From positions 1 through 53,088 of the forward strand of contig JANQHK010000052.1 of the NCBI GenBank assembly GCA_028282685.1: DNA of 53,088 nt, in the 5' to 3' direction. Of this stretch, positions 7,635 to 15,753 are shown piece by piece. Within the stretch, counting starts at the first letter, position 1, and each line of letters opens with the position of its first letter. Made by a program: the position numbers and the translations under genes. This stretch comes from Phycisphaeraceae bacterium. GTDB taxonomy: Bacteria; Planctomycetota; Phycisphaerae; Phycisphaerales; Zrk34. The notes under the pieces are model-generated. The model was not told the origin of the DNA and did no database searches. It saw only the letters and a program-made list of their open reading frames with translations.

Positions 7635-9542
7635 ATGACTAACTCCAGACCTTTACGCGGGATACTTACCATGAAACCATTGGTCTTAATCCTTGCGGTA
7701 TTCCTGCTCCTGGCCGATACCGCCGCGGGCCAGATCAACCTGCCGGGGCTGGATCTGCCGGGGATCAGCGATCCACAGGAGGCCGCGGAGAAATCGGTCG
7801 GGTCGGTGAAGCTGGCCGAGGTGGCCTGGAATCGCACGGCGGCACGGCCCGGCGAGCCGATCGCCCTGGCGGTGGTGCTGGAGGTTCCCCAGCCGCTGCA
7901 CATCAATACCGATGCCCCGCCGGATGCGTTCCTGATCCCCACGCAGATCACGGCCTCCACCGAAACGCAGGGCATCGCGTTCAGTGCACCGCAATTTCCC
8001 AAAGCGAAAACGATCACGGTGAATTACGGCGACGGACCGCAACAGCTACCGGTCCACTCCGGCCGACCCATCTTTTACCTGACGGCGACGCCGGACAGAA
8101 ACGTCAAGCCGGGCCGGTATCCGGTGACCGTCAAGGTCAGTTGGCAGGCCTGCGATGACCAGGTGTGCTATCCGCCCGATGAAGCCGAACAAACCGTCAC
8201 GTTGACGGTGTCCGACGACGACGTGCGCGTCGAACCGGATAAACCCGAATTGTTCGTTGGTTACGATGCAAACGCAACGGCTTTGATGCAAGCCGAATCG
8301 CTGAACCTGGATTTCTTCGGACTGGATTTTGATATCGACCCGACCAACCTGGTCGTGTTGTTGCTTCTCGCCGCAGTCGGAGGATTTCTGCTGAATCTGA
8401 CGCCCTGCGTGCTGCCAATGATTCCACTGAAGATCATGGCGATCAGCGCCACCTCGACCCACCGCGGCAAATCGTTACTGTACGGATTTATCATGTCGGC
8501 GGGTGTGGTTGGATTCTGGCTGGGGCTGGGTTTAACGATCTCTCTGGTCAGCGGTTTCCAGGCGACCAGTGAACTGTTCAGTCAGCCGTGGTTCACCTTT
8601 ACCGTCGGAGCGATCATCGCGGTGATGGCGTTGGGGATGTTCGGGCTGTTTGCCACAAACCTGCCGCAATGGGTCTACAAGATCAATCCCCGGCACGACA
8701 CGGTGCACGGATCGTTCGGCTTCGGAGTGATGACGGCGGTGCTTTCCACGCCCTGCACGGCGCCGTTCATGGGCGCGGCGGCAAGCTGGGCCGTCACCCA
8801 ATCACCGGTGATTACGCTCAGCACGTTTCTGGCGATCGGCGCGGGCATGGCCCTGCCGTATGCGATTCTCTCGGCGTTTCCCGCACTGGTCGATCGCATG
8901 CCGCGCTCGGGCCCGGCCAGCGAGGTGGTCAAGCAGGTGATGGGCTTGCTGATGCTGGCTGCGGGAAGTTACTTCCTGGGTAATGCCATCGCGGCCTGGG
9001 CCAACACACCGCCCGATCCGATCAGCCGTAATTACTGGTGGGTTGTGGCGCTGTTTGCGGCGTCAGCCGGTATGTGGCTCATCATCCAGGCATGGCGCGT
9101 GGCGAAACGGCCGACCCCGAAAATCGTCTTCACCGCAATCGGCATCGTCTTCATCGCCACCGCGCTGTTGGGCGGCCTGCGCCTGACCGCCCCCAGCCCG
9201 ATCGACTGGATCTACTACACGCCGCAACGCCTGACCGATGCGCAGCAAAGCGGCAAAATGGTTGTGCTTGAGTTCACCGCCGAGTGGTGCATCAACTGCC
9301 ACACACTCGAACAGACCGTTCTTCACGATCCGCAGATCGTGGATCGGATGAACCGGCCCGAGGTGGCTGCGATCAAGGTCGACATCACCAAGGACCCGCT
9401 GGCCAAGCAGAAGCTCAAGGAGGTCCGCCGGGTGACGATCCCCTACCTGATCGTGTACGATCGCAACGGCAAGGCCGTGTTCGACAGCGATGCCTACACG
9501 GTGAGGCAGCTGGCCAACGCACTGGACCAAGCCGAGAAATAA
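7635..9542 (+). CDS. dsbD: thiol:disulfide interchange protein DsbD
   Basis: 635 residues with a signal peptide (hydrophobic stretch about residues 15-32). The N-terminal DsbD-alpha domain has redox Cys173 and Cys178 in CDDQVCYPPDE. The membrane domain has eight or so helices with the paired cysteines C258 (NLTPCVLPM) and C374 (STPCTAPFM). The C-terminal periplasmic thioredoxin domain has CINC (C552/C555) in EFTAEWCINCH. It carries electrons from cytoplasmic thioredoxin to periplasmic thiol proteins. The ATG at 7635 is preceded by AAGGGAG at 7624-7630; ATG 7671 is an alternative that also leaves a good signal peptide. ridA-like follows after 3 nt. Confidence 0.95.
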   Translation: MTNSRPLRGILTMKPLVLILAVFLLLADTAAGQINLPGLDLPGISDPQEAAEKSVGSVKLAEVAWNRTAARPGEPIALAVVLEVPQPLHINTDAPPDAFLIPTQITASTETQGIAFSAPQFPKAKTITVNYGDGPQQLPVHSGRPIFYLTATPDRNVKPGRYPVTVKVSWQACDDQVCYPPDEAEQTVTLTVSDDDVRVEPDKPELFVGYDANATALMQAESLNLDFFGLDFDIDPTNLVVLLLLAAVGGFLLNLTPCVLPMIPLKIMAISATSTHRGKSLLYGFIMSAGVVGFWLGLGLTISLVSGFQATSELFSQPWFTFTVGAIIAVMALGMFGLFATNLPQWVYKINPRHDTVHGSFGFGVMTAVLSTPCTAPFMGAAASWAVTQSPVITLSTFLAIGAGMALPYAILSAFPALVDRMPRSGPASEVVKQVMGLLMLAAGSYFLGNAIAAWANTPPDPISRNYWWVVALFAASAGMWLIIQAWRVAKRPTPKIVFTAIGIVFIATALLGGLRLTAPSPIDWIYYTPQRLTDAQQSGKMVVLEFTAEWCINCHTLEQTVLHDPQIVDRMNRPEVAAIKVDITKDPLAKQKLKEVRRVTIPYLIVYDRNGKAVFDSDAYTVRQLANALDQAEK

Positions 9543-9545
9543 CAC

Positions 9546-10001
9546 ATGACCGTAGAAGAAAAACTCGAAGCGATGGGATTGACGCTGCCCACCCCGCCGC
9601 AACCGATCGCCGCATATCTTCCGTGCCTGCGGATGGGCAAGTTGATCCTGCTCAGCGGCCAACTGCCGTTGCGCGATGGACGGCTGGTCGCCACCGGGCC
9701 GGTGACATCGACCGAAGCCGGTCAGGAAGCGGCGCGGCAATGCCTGCTCAACGCCCTGGCCATTATCAAACAGGATCTGGGAGGCGACTGGTCGCAACTG
9801 GCCCGGATCGTCCGCCTGGTGGTCTACGTCCACGGCTCGGACGGCTACGCCGATCAGGCGCAGGTGGCCAACGGGGCCAGTGAACTGCTGGTGGAATTGT
9901 TCGGGGAAGCCGGCCGCCATGTCCGCTCGGCGGTGGGAGTGAACGGCCTGCCAATGAATGCCTCGGTGGAACTGGAACTGTTCGCCGAAGTCACCGGCTG
10001 A
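9546..10001 (+). CDS. RidA/YjgF-family protein
   Basis: 151 residues, with the trimeric RidA (YjgF/UK114) fold. Conserved features are LPCLRMGKLILLSGQLP, the central helix ARQCLLNALAIIKQDLG, RLVVYVH and the terminal RSAVGVNGLPMNASVELELFAEV. The Arg that binds the carboxylate in deaminating RidAs corresponds to the R of RSAVGV. Its length and motifs fit the 150-residue subgroup rather than canonical 128-residue RidA, so imine deamination is possible but not certain. It starts 3 nt after the dsbD stop and is probably co-transcribed with it. Confidence 0.88.
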   Translation: MTVEEKLEAMGLTLPTPPQPIAAYLPCLRMGKLILLSGQLPLRDGRLVATGPVTSTEAGQEAARQCLLNALAIIKQDLGGDWSQLARIVRLVVYVHGSDGYADQAQVANGASELLVELFGEAGRHVRSAVGVNGLPMNASVELELFAEVTG

Positions 10002-10032
10002 GACCGCGCCGGTTCTGTATGCCCACCGTCGG

Positions 10033-10527
10033 TTACGGCTGTGGGTTGGGCTCTCCCGCATCTTTCTTGTATTTGGCAAGAAAGCCCACCATGTCGCGCG
10101 CCGCCAACAACGGACCCGATCGTTCGATTTCCAGTCCGTCCGACTCCAGAACGATCATGGTGGGAATCGAATCGACATCGAACTGATCGGCCAGCTTGGC
10201 CTGTGGCGATGCGGGTTGGTTCTGGGGCATGTCCACCAGCACCGGAATGAAGTACTCTTCGACAAGGCCTTCGACCCGATCCTCCGGCCAAACCAACTTC
10301 TTCATGGTATTGCACGGCGGGCACCAGTCGCCGGAGAAGTAGAGCAGAACGAGCTTATTCTGCTGTCCAGCCATTTCCAGACCGCGCGAGTAATCTTCGA
10401 CCCAGACAATGGTGGTTTCGCCCGAGGGGCCGATGATCTTGAACATGCGCAAGGCGCTGATCCCGACCAGTGCGATAACAATCAGGAGCAGAAACAACCA
10501 CGATCCGGATGACTTGCTTTTCGACAT
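10033..10527 (-). CDS. membrane-anchored thioredoxin-like protein (CPPC)
   Basis: 164 residues. A short basic N-terminus and one membrane segment (about residues 10-26) anchor a thioredoxin-fold domain outside the cytoplasm. The active site is GDWCPPCNTMKK; the cis-Pro region is IPTMIV. The CPPC motif and anchor suggest a reductase or isomerase partner of DsbD, whose gene is next but one. It converges on the RidA-like gene and lies 22 bp downstream of the kinase gene on the same strand, so a kinase-thioredoxin transcript is likely. Confidence 0.85.
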   Translation of the reverse strand: MSKSKSSGSWLFLLLIVIALVGISALRMFKIIGPSGETTIVWVEDYSRGLEMAGQQNKLVLLYFSGDWCPPCNTMKKLVWPEDRVEGLVEEYFIPVLVDMPQNQPASPQAKLADQFDVDSIPTMIVLESDGLEIERSGPLLAARDMVGFLAKYKKDAGEPNPQP

Positions 10528-10548
10528 GTGCCAGATTCCTCGGTGCGA

Positions 10549-11784
10549 TTACAACACAATCCACAAAACGATCAACAGCAGGTTGAGCAGGATCGAACCC
10601 AGCGCCACCCAGAACCACGGCTGCTCGGCCAGCGGGGGCAGCGCCCCGGTCGCCGGTTCCTCGGCCACGGCCTGGCCGCTTTCCAGACCGGCCAGGGAAG
10701 CCATCTCGACCTTGCTGCGTGCCTGGAGCGGCGCTTCGCCACGCGCCAACGACCGCAGGTCTTCCAGCAAATCGGATGTCGAGGCGTAGCGCTCCTCGGG
10801 CAGCTTGGCCATCATGACTTCGATCACTTCACCAACGCCGGCCGACAGTTTCGCGTTGATGTGATCGGGAGGCGTGAGATTGTCCTTGAGGTGTTTGTGC
10901 ATGACGGCCGAGGGATTCGGTCCGTCAAACGGAACGCGCCCGGTGACCATGTGGTAGAACGTCGCCCCCAGCCCGTAGATGTCGGCACGGAAATCGATGT
11001 CCAGCTTGCCCCGGATCTGTTCGGGGCTGATGTAATACGGCGTGCCGTAGGCCTTGCCCGCTTCGGCCTGGGCCGCGGCCATGTCGGTCACCTGGCGCGC
11101 TAAGCCCATATCGGCCAGCTTGGCGATCCCCTGCCGGGTGATCATGATGTTCTTGGGTTTGACATCGCGGTGCATCAGGCCCTGGTCATGAACATGCTCC
11201 AGCGCCTCGGCGATCTGCAGAATGATCTCCAGCGCCTGCTGCTCGTCGTAGGGCTTGCGTTCTTCCAGGCAGTCGTGCACGGTGTGGCCTTCGACGTATT
11301 CCATCACGAAATAATGAAACTCGCCGGCCTGGCCCACATCGTACGCCTGGACGATGTTGGCGTGATTCAGCTTCGCCGCCGCGCGGCCTTCATCGTAAAA
11401 CCGCCGCACGAACTCTTCGTCGCCCATGTATTTTTTCGGCAGCACCTTGATCGCCACCACGCGATCCAGCGACAGTTGCTTGGCCTTGACCACCGTGGCC
11501 ATCGCTCCCGCTCCCAGCTTCTCCAGGATCTGGAAACCGGGGATTTGCTGAACGCCCTGCTGACTGCGCACCACCTGCATGGCGCGCTGCAGTTGGCGAT
11601 CGGTGACGTACCGGTTGTCCAGGAGAATGTCCGACAGCGGACGCGGTTCATCGCCCTGCGCCAGGTGCGATTGCAATTCGCGGCAGTCTTTCAACTCCTG
11701 CTCGGTCGCCAGACCCATCTCCACGATGGTCCGCCCGAGGATCGTATCGTCCCGCTCGGCGTGCGTGGTCGGCTTGTCATTCAT
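10549..11784 (-). CDS. Ser/Thr protein kinase with MshEN-like N-terminus and C-terminal membrane anchor
   Basis: 411 residues. Residues 12-75 (ILGRTIVEMGLATEQELKDC, then a second similar half with LSDILLDNRYVTDRQLQRA) resemble a GspE_N/MshEN-type domain. The Hanks-type kinase domain spans about 83-350: Gly loop LGAGAMATVVKA, Lys113 in VAIK, HRDVKPKN with Asp207, and DMG instead of DFG at 225. The activation loop ends in GTPYYISPEQ. One C-terminal membrane helix (about 390-411) leaves the kinase cytoplasmic with no external sensor. ATG 11784 is preferred to the upstream TTG at 11796. Confidence 0.93.
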   Translation of the reverse strand: MNDKPTTHAERDDTILGRTIVEMGLATEQELKDCRELQSHLAQGDEPRPLSDILLDNRYVTDRQLQRAMQVVRSQQGVQQIPGFQILEKLGAGAMATVVKAKQLSLDRVVAIKVLPKKYMGDEEFVRRFYDEGRAAAKLNHANIVQAYDVGQAGEFHYFVMEYVEGHTVHDCLEERKPYDEQQALEIILQIAEALEHVHDQGLMHRDVKPKNIMITRQGIAKLADMGLARQVTDMAAAQAEAGKAYGTPYYISPEQIRGKLDIDFRADIYGLGATFYHMVTGRVPFDGPNPSAVMHKHLKDNLTPPDHINAKLSAGVGEVIEVMMAKLPEERYASTSDLLEDLRSLARGEAPLQARSKVEMASLAGLESGQAVAEEPATGALPPLAEQPWFWVALGSILLNLLLIVLWIVL

Positions 11785-11875
11785 GATCGGTCCCAAAAGA
11801 CATCATCGGGAACATCGGCCGCAATCGGCCCGGCGCTTACCTTGAAGTGTTCAACGGCCCGCATCGGGATGTAAG

Positions 11876-11904
11876 ATCATATCGGCCGACGGCTTGACAG
11901 GCAA
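11876..11904 (-). promoter_or_regulatory. promoter for the Ser/Thr kinase gene
   Basis: On the minus strand TTGCCT (11904-11899), 17-bp spacer, TATGAT (11881-11876). Its -35 overlaps the -35 of the divergent ABC operon promoter at position 11899. Confidence 0.65.
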
Positions 11905-11924
11905 AAGCCCGATGCGCATATACT
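11894..11924 (+). promoter_or_regulatory. promoter for the ABC export operon
   Basis: A perfect TTGACA at 11894-11899 and TATACT at 11919-11924, with a 19-bp spacer, longer than the optimum of 17. The -35 boxes of this and the divergent kinase promoter share a base, so the two cannot easily be occupied together. Confidence 0.6.
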
Positions 11925-11957
11925 ATGCGTTTCACCCCGCGTACATGGAACGATCGT

Positions 11958-12914
11958 ATGATCCGAGTCGAACGACTGACCAAATGGTACGGGCCCGTCC
12001 TCGCGCTGGATCGGATCGATCTGAACGTCGAGCGGGGACGCATCGTTGGTTTTCTCGGACCCAACGGCGCCGGGAAAACCACCGCCATTCGTATCCTGAC
12101 CGGTTTTCTTCCGGCCGGCAGCGGGCGGGCTTCCATCAACGGGCACGATGTGTTCAGCGATTCGATGGCCGTGCGATCCAGCATCGGCTACCTGCCCGAA
12201 TCCACCCCGCTCTACCCGGAAATGCGCGTCGACGAGCAACTGCATTACTTCGGCAAGCTGCACGGTCTGAGTCGGACCCAACGGCGCAAGCGCATCACCG
12301 AACTGAACGACGCCTGCGGCCTGACGAACATCATCCGCCGTCCGATCGGGCAACTGTCCAAGGGCAACCGTCAGCGCGTGGGTCTGGCGCAGGCCCTGGT
12401 GCACGATCCGCCGGTGCTGATTCTGGACGAGCCGACTGTGGGCATGGACCCGGCGCAAATCGCCTCCGTGCGCCAGTTCATCAGCGACTTGGGGCAGAAA
12501 AAGACGGTCCTGTTATCGACACACATCCTGCCCGAGGCCGAGCGCACCTGCAATCAGGTGGTGATCATCACGGGAGGGAAGATCGTCGCCGATGGAACGC
12601 CGGAGCAACTCAAGGCCTCGGTGCGGTCCCGGGCGCGCGTGCGCGTGGAGGTGAAGGCCAATCCCCTCGCCGTGAAGCAGGCCTTGGAACCGGTGGAAGG
12701 CGTCGCGGGAGTGACCACCACGGCCGACCACGGCTGGTGCACCGCGCTGATCGACATGACCCAGAAAAACGACGAGAATGACGCGCTGCGCGAACGTCTG
12801 GCCAAGACGGTGACGGAGCACGGTTGGCCGCTGCGGAGTCTCGGTTTCGAGGGCGGCTCCCTGGAAGAGTTTTTCATCGAGATCACCAGCCGGCAGGCCT
12901 CCGCCGTGGCCTGA
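11958..12914 (+). CDS. ABC transporter ATP-binding protein (GldA-like)
   Basis: 318 residues. Walker A GPNGAGKTT is at 34-42, the signature segment is LSKGNRQRVGLAQAL, Walker B is LILDEPTVGMD, and the switch His is in STHILPEAE. The C-terminal 90 or so residues form the accessory domain seen in GldA/NatA-type exporters. It powers the permease encoded next and belongs to a four-gene operon (ATPase, permease, GldG-like, DUF4340). Start at ATG 11958, where homology begins. Confidence 0.95.
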   Translation: MIRVERLTKWYGPVLALDRIDLNVERGRIVGFLGPNGAGKTTAIRILTGFLPAGSGRASINGHDVFSDSMAVRSSIGYLPESTPLYPEMRVDEQLHYFGKLHGLSRTQRRKRITELNDACGLTNIIRRPIGQLSKGNRQRVGLAQALVHDPPVLILDEPTVGMDPAQIASVRQFISDLGQKKTVLLSTHILPEAERTCNQVVIITGGKIVADGTPEQLKASVRSRARVRVEVKANPLAVKQALEPVEGVAGVTTTADHGWCTALIDMTQKNDENDALRERLAKTVTEHGWPLRSLGFEGGSLEEFFIEITSRQASAVA

Positions 12915-12931
12915 TACCCGAATAACCCACC

Positions 12932-13645
12932 ATGAAAAACACCCTGCACATTGCCCAACGTGACCTGAGCGGTTTTTTCCTCTCGCCCATCGCCTATGTG
13001 GTCATGTTCTTTTACCTGCTGCTGGCGGGTATCCTTTTTACCCGGATCCAGTTTGATCCTCTCAGACCCGCCGAGTTGCGCGTCTTTTTCAATTACAACC
13101 TCTGGCTGATGATCATCATCACGCCGGCGCTGAGCATGCGGCTGATGAGCGAGGAGTTGCGATCGGGAACTGTCGAGCCGCTGATGACGGCGCCGGTGAC
13201 CGACACGGCGGTGATCGTCGGCAAGTGGCTGGGCGCGATGGGTTTTTTCGCGGTCATGCTCCTGCCCACCGTCACCTACGTCTTCGTCATCATGATCTGG
13301 GCGAATCCCGACCCGGGGCCGATCGCCAGCGGTTACGTCGGCACGCTGCTGGCCGGCGGGGTCTACCTGGCGATAGGCCTGTTGGCCTCGGTGCTGACGC
13401 GCAACCAGGTGATTGCGTTCATCGCCAGCGTGTTCATCATCCTGTTGTTCACGGTCGTCCCCTTTTTCGTCTCCCGTGAACTGCCCGCGCTGGCCGGGGC
13501 CATGGCCTACATCAATATCTTCCGGCATTGCGAGGATTTCGCCAAAGGCCTGATCGACGCCAGCGACCTGCTCTATTTCCTGACCGGCATCGCGATGTTT
13601 CTCGCCTTTGCCGTCAAAGCCCTGGAGAGCCGCAAGTGGCGCTAA
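12932..13645 (+). CDS. ABC transporter permease (GldF-like)
   Basis: 237 residues with six predicted membrane helices and the ABC-2-type features seen in GldF: an N-terminal TM, then LRVFFNYNLWLMIIITPALSMRLMSEELRSGT between TM2 and TM3, followed by EPLMTAPVTDTAVIVGKWLG. It lies 17 nt after the ATPase gene. It likely forms the membrane channel with the GldG-like and DUF4340 proteins. The exported substrate is unknown; related operons are linked to gliding or polysaccharide export. Confidence 0.93.
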   Translation: MKNTLHIAQRDLSGFFLSPIAYVVMFFYLLLAGILFTRIQFDPLRPAELRVFFNYNLWLMIIITPALSMRLMSEELRSGTVEPLMTAPVTDTAVIVGKWLGAMGFFAVMLLPTVTYVFVIMIWANPDPGPIASGYVGTLLAGGVYLAIGLLASVLTRNQVIAFIASVFIILLFTVVPFFVSRELPALAGAMAYINIFRHCEDFAKGLIDASDLLYFLTGIAMFLAFAVKALESRKWR

Positions 13646-13657
13646 CGGTGCATTGCC

Positions 13658-15739
13658 ATGACTGATCCATCCAAAACACCTCCCGACCAGTTTCAACGCC
13701 GACTGATGTTCGCAACCGTCACCGCGGTCCACGTGGTGGCGGTCATCGCCATCGCGATCTTCCTGAACTGGATCATGCTCAACCAGATCGACCGCACCAA
13801 CGCGCTGCGCTTCGATCTGACCGCCTCCGGCCTCTACTCCCTCAGCGACCAGACCCAGCGCATCCTGAAAAATCTCGACGAACCGGTTCAGATGACGGCG
13901 TTGTTCGGAACGGGGATGAGCGAGCAGGCCGCCGCGCGCCTGACGCGCATCGAGGACATGCTCGACGAATACGTTCAGCGCAGCGGCGGACAACTGGAAC
14001 TGAATGCATTCGATCCCGCCAAACAGCTCGACAAGTACGAAGAATTCGCCCAACAAGTCAAACAGCGCCACGCCGACCAGATCCAGCCCACCGAGTCGGC
14101 CCTGAAACTGGCGCGGGATGAAATGGAAAAGACCAAGGCCTTCTGCAACGAGCTGGAAAGGCAAATCAAGAGGCAGTTACCGCGCTTCGCCACGGCGCCG
14201 CCGCGCATCACCGGTTTCATGGAGCAATTGGCTGCCTACCTGGCGGCCGTGCCGACCAACCTCCAATTCGATGCGCGGGAACAGCAGATCAAACGCGGCC
14301 TGCAGATGCCGCTGCCCGATTACGCCGGGCTGCGCGCCCTGGCCGCCGGTCCGTTTGGTCAACTGAGGGACGACCTGCTCTCCCCTGCCGCCAAACGGTT
14401 GAAGGACGATGCCGACGCGCCCCAGACCCCCGCGGCGTTGAAGGACGTGTTGCTCAATCTGCGTGATGCGTTCCGGAAACGATCCGAAGCGATCGACAAG
14501 CTGATCGAAACTTTCGACGCCCTGCAACGCACCGATTACGATCAGGCCCACGAACGCATCATGGGAGAGAACGTGGTGGTGCTCATGAGCGCTCGCCGCC
14601 TGTCGGTGCTTCCGGTGACCGATCTGTACATGGCGCCGCGGAGCAACATGGAGAATGCCGAGCCGCAATACGTCGGCGAGGAGAAAATCACTGGCGCGCT
14701 GTTGGCGCTGACCATGACCCGGCGCCCGATGGTGTTGTTCGTCAATCCCGGACCGCGCCCGGCGATCGGACCCGGCGGGGATTATTCCCACGTCGCCGAC
14801 ATCCTGGAAAACATGAACCTCGACGTGCGCGAGTGGAGCCCCGGCGGACGGCAAAGCCAGTTCGGTCCCCTGCCTCCCCAGCCGCGCCCCGAGCCCGAAC
14901 CGGGCCAGAAAGTCGTGATGATCGGTCTGCCCGCGCTCACCATACCCGGACGCATGCCGTTCAATCCCAACGAGCCCAGGGTCGTCGAAGTGGTGCAGAA
15001 GCATCTCGACGAAGGCGGCTCGGCCATGCTGATCCTCGGCCCCTCGGACATGATGCGCATCGGACAACCCGACGCACGCGCCAAGCTGCTGGAACCATTC
15101 GGGATCACGGCGCGCACTGAGGCGATCGTCATGGAGCCCGTCGCCGTGGGCGATCGCACCCAGGCCAGTCCGTACCTGCAACTGTCGCGCTGGCCTGAGG
15201 ATCACCCCATCTCCGCGGCGATCGGCGGCCTGCCGGGCCTGATGATCGAGGCCGTCGCGATGGAGAAGTCGGACAGCGCGCCGTCGGACGTCACGCTGAC
15301 CCCGCTGGCGGTGACCCCGCCGGACCACTGGCTCGAGACCGATCTCGACAGTCGCGATCCGATGGAACAAGATGCCGACGAAAAGACCGGGCCGTTCACT
15401 TTGGTCATGGCCGCCGAGCGCGGCGATCAGCGGGTGGTCGCCATCGGAAACAAAATCTTCGCCCACAACCAGGTCACCCAATTCGCCACCCTGACCGCAC
15501 AGGGCGGCGCATTGCAATTCGTGCAGTTCCCGGCCAATGCGGAAATGTTCGCCAACAGCGCGTACTGGCTGAGCGGCCTGGACGAGTTGATCGCCACCAG
15601 CGCCCGGTCGCAGGACGTGAGGCGATACGAGCAAATCGATGCCTCGGGGGAGATCGCCGTGAACGTGGTGGTTTTAGCCGGTCTTCCGGCCGCCTGCATG
15701 CTCGCGGGGATACTGGTCTGGTTCGTGCGGCGCAAGTAA
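13658..15739 (+). CDS. GldG-like ABC-associated membrane protein with internal helical insertion
   Basis: 693 residues. A TM segment (about 20-43) is followed by the GldG hallmark DLTASGLYSLSDQT (53-66). The ABC_transp_aux-like extracytoplasmic domain includes VLFVNPGPRP and a C-terminal TM before a basic RRK tail. Between about residues 125 and 300 lies a charged helical stretch (coiled-coil-like, with EKTKAFCNELERQIKRQ) not expected in a minimal GldG. It follows the permease by 12 nt. Probably a periplasm-facing subunit of the exporter. Confidence 0.85.
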   Translation: MTDPSKTPPDQFQRRLMFATVTAVHVVAVIAIAIFLNWIMLNQIDRTNALRFDLTASGLYSLSDQTQRILKNLDEPVQMTALFGTGMSEQAAARLTRIEDMLDEYVQRSGGQLELNAFDPAKQLDKYEEFAQQVKQRHADQIQPTESALKLARDEMEKTKAFCNELERQIKRQLPRFATAPPRITGFMEQLAAYLAAVPTNLQFDAREQQIKRGLQMPLPDYAGLRALAAGPFGQLRDDLLSPAAKRLKDDADAPQTPAALKDVLLNLRDAFRKRSEAIDKLIETFDALQRTDYDQAHERIMGENVVVLMSARRLSVLPVTDLYMAPRSNMENAEPQYVGEEKITGALLALTMTRRPMVLFVNPGPRPAIGPGGDYSHVADILENMNLDVREWSPGGRQSQFGPLPPQPRPEPEPGQKVVMIGLPALTIPGRMPFNPNEPRVVEVVQKHLDEGGSAMLILGPSDMMRIGQPDARAKLLEPFGITARTEAIVMEPVAVGDRTQASPYLQLSRWPEDHPISAAIGGLPGLMIEAVAMEKSDSAPSDVTLTPLAVTPPDHWLETDLDSRDPMEQDADEKTGPFTLVMAAERGDQRVVAIGNKIFAHNQVTQFATLTAQGGALQFVQFPANAEMFANSAYWLSGLDELIATSARSQDVRRYEQIDASGEIAVNVVVLAGLPAACMLAGILVWFVRRK

Positions 15740-15753
15740 CGGAATACACAACT

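Noticed and set aside
12554-14164. Long minus-strand open frame of over 500 codons opposite the ABC operon
   Set aside because: High-GC third positions open antisense frames; the sequence is low complexity, rich in His, Gln and Arg, without any family motifs, and lies opposite strong coding genes.
14177-15634. Minus-strand open frame opposite the GldG-like gene
   Set aside because: Same reason: a shadow of the GldG-like coding frame, without a ribosome-binding site or recognisable domains.
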